From contig JBKBXU010000211.1 of the NCBI GenBank assembly GCA_046313675.1, forward strand, positions 1-8,294: DNA of 8,294 nucleotides. Reading direction: 5' to 3'. Positions 7,249 to 8,294 of the stretch are shown piece by piece. The notes beneath the pieces are model-generated. The model was not told the origin of the DNA, did no database searches, and worked only from the letters and a program-made list of their open reading frames with translations. Position numbers and translations under genes: made by a program. Within the stretch, counting starts at the first letter, position 1; each line of letters begins with the position of its first letter. Source of the stretch: JBKBXU01 sp046313675. GTDB lineage: Bacteria > Bacteroidota > Bacteroidia > Cytophagales > Cytophagaceae.

Positions 7249-8160
7249 TTTTTTACCTATTTTATTCCCATGTCGTCTCATCTGTTAAAATCATATACAT
7301 TCTGTGCAGTTCTATTGTTTGTTTTCTCGACTTGTCAATATCAAAACAGTGAGCCTTTAGCTTCAACCCCCATCCTTTCCCAACCTAAGATGATGGAAGT
7401 GCCAAAGCCAATTACGGATACTTCCGGATTGGACATGCAAACACGCTTTTCTCCACCTCCTGGTTATGAAAGGACTCGCTTGGAAGAGTCTTCTTTTGCA
7501 TATTATTTACGCAAACTACCTCTAAAACCTCATGGAACAAAGGTTAGGTATTTCGATGGTCGGATTAAAGAAAACCGAAATGTTTATGTGGCAGTAGTGG
7601 ATATGGAGATTGGAAATAAAGACCTTCAGCAATGTGCGGATGCCGTTATTCGCCTTCGTGCTGAATATTTATACAGTCTTAAAAAATATGAATTGATACA
7701 TTTTAACCTGACAAATGGGTTTAAGGTGGATTACAATAGCTGGCGACAGGGCAAAAGAGTGATGGTTAATGGGAATAAAACCTGGTGGGAGCAGAAAGCA
7801 GCCCCTAATGATTCTTATGAGGAATTCAGAAAATACCTTGATTTTGTGTTCATGTATGCCGGTACATTATCCCTTTCAAAGGAATTGACGCCTGTGGCAA
7901 TAAGTGCTATTGAAGCAGGCCATGTGTTTATACGTGGCGGAAGTCCCGGACATGCCGTTCTGGTGGTGGACACAGCAATCAATCCTGAGACTGGAGAGAA
8001 GGTATTTATGCTTGCCCAAAGTTATATGCCGGCACAAGAAACCCAAATATTAATTAACCCTAATAATCCTGATCTAAGTCCATGGTACCCGGCATCGTTT
8101 GAAGGTAAGTTGTATACTCCGGAATGGGCTTTTGAACAGACGGATTTGAAGGGGTTTTAG
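7243..8160 (+). CDS. DUF4846 family lipoprotein
   Basis: The 305-residue product resembles the uncharacterised DUF4846 family along nearly its whole mature length. Recognised stretches are RFSPPPGYER (69-78), SFAYYLRKLPLKPHG (84-98), KDLQQCADAVIRLRAEYLY (126-144), FRKYLDFVFMYAGTLSL (195-211), RGGSPGHAVLVVD (231-243), AQSYMPAQE (258-266) and NPNNPDLSPWY (272-282). The N-terminus has a hydrophobic segment (about 17-30) ending in FSTC, so Cys31 may be lipidated. Thr at -1 is not ideal for a lipobox, and an ordinary signal anchor is possible. The start is uncertain: 7243 gives a short n-region, and 7270 (MSSHLLKSY...) also makes a good signal peptide. An ATG at 7120 is unlikely because it overlaps the mdh start region and adds a second hydrophobic block. 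No SD is visible. No biochemical function is known to me; Cys131 and His237 are discussed in the findings. Confidence 0.85.
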   Translation: MKFFTYFIPMSSHLLKSYTFCAVLLFVFSTCQYQNSEPLASTPILSQPKMMEVPKPITDTSGLDMQTRFSPPPGYERTRLEESSFAYYLRKLPLKPHGTKVRYFDGRIKENRNVYVAVVDMEIGNKDLQQCADAVIRLRAEYLYSLKKYELIHFNLTNGFKVDYNSWRQGKRVMVNGNKTWWEQKAAPNDSYEEFRKYLDFVFMYAGTLSLSKELTPVAISAIEAGHVFIRGGSPGHAVLVVDTAINPETGEKVFMLAQSYMPAQETQILINPNNPDLSPWYPASFEGKLYTPEWAFEQTDLKGF

Positions 8161-8169
8161 GAAGGAGGT

Positions 8170-8204
8170 AAGGCATAAGTCGCAAGGCATAAGGCACAAG
8201 TAAA
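8170..8204. repeat. Heptanucleotide tandem repeat, consensus AAGGCAY
   Basis: Five consecutive 7-mers run in register: AAGGCAT, AAGTCGC, AAGGCAT, AAGGCAC, AAGTAAA. All begin with AAG and three share AAGGCA. The array starts 10 bases after the stop codon of the DUF4846 gene. Short tandem heptamers of this kind occur in intergenic DNA of many bacteria; no function is assigned. Confidence 0.6.
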
Positions 8205-8241
8205 GGTATTGAGGGTTACCCAACATCTAACCCTCAAACCT
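8204..8241. other. Long hairpin downstream of the DUF4846 gene
   Basis: TTGAGGGTTA (8209-8218) and TAACCCTCAA (8228-8237) form a perfect 10-bp stem around the 9-nt loop CCCAACATC. AGGT (8204-8207) and ACCT (8238-8241) extend it to 14 bp with one bulged A (8208). It lies 43 bases after the stop and could end the transcript. However, it is followed by CCAATTAACTT, not a T run, so a classical intrinsic terminator is doubtful. From 8242 to the end I see only AT-rich sequence with no gene. Confidence 0.55.
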
Positions 8242-8294
8242 CCAATTAACTTAATATCCTATAAATCAGCAAAATCATTAAACTTAATAACCAA

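Noticed and set aside
8162..8169. AAGGAGGT, a perfect SD-like octamer after the DUF4846 stop
   Set aside because: No start codon with an open frame follows at a useful distance; it runs straight into the heptamer repeat.
1..8294. Search for a novel defence, mobile or secretion system
   Set aside because: No transposase, integrase, inverted terminal repeats, CRISPR repeats, toxin-antitoxin pair or nuclease motifs were seen; three of the six genes form a housekeeping operon and a fourth is mdh.

Overview
The window looks like a chromosomal segment from a Bacteroidota bacterium, most likely from the Cytophagia/Sphingobacteriia side, though no genus can be named. The grounds are: a fused aspartokinase-homoserine dehydrogenase heading a thrA-thrB-thrC operon, moderate-to-low GC, genes mostly without Shine-Dalgarno sequences, a good match to the Bacteroidota promoter consensus (TTTG-N19-21-TAnnTTTG) upstream of mdh, and a DUF4846-type lipoprotein.

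Layout. Positions 1-4632 hold the threonine operon on the minus strand. It is transcribed from right to left as thrA (aspartokinase I-homoserine dehydrogenase I), thrB (homoserine kinase) and thrC (threonine synthase, whose C-terminus runs off the left edge). ThrA catalyses the first and third steps from aspartate, ThrB phosphorylates homoserine, and ThrC makes threonine. The only step missing here is aspartate-semialdehyde dehydrogenase. A 310-bp divergent spacer (4633-4942) separates the operon from a plus-strand gene for an uncharacterised lipoprotein (4943-6139), which carries an unusually strong, duplicated Shine-Dalgarno sequence. That gene converges on malate dehydrogenase (mdh, minus strand, 6221-7159), and a strong hairpin that should terminate in both directions lies between them. 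Divergent from mdh is a DUF4846-family lipoprotein (7243-8160). The right end (8161-8294) is non-coding, with a heptanucleotide tandem repeat followed by a long perfect hairpin.

Most of the window is conserved housekeeping metabolism. I see no mobile element, CRISPR array, tRNA, rRNA or defence system. The points most worth a second look are the papain-like Cys/His arrangement in the DUF4846 protein, the strong SD of the unknown lipoprotein in a lineage that normally lacks SDs, and the repeat-plus-hairpin block at the right edge. Domain assignments come from reading the sequence and from recall of families; no database search was run.
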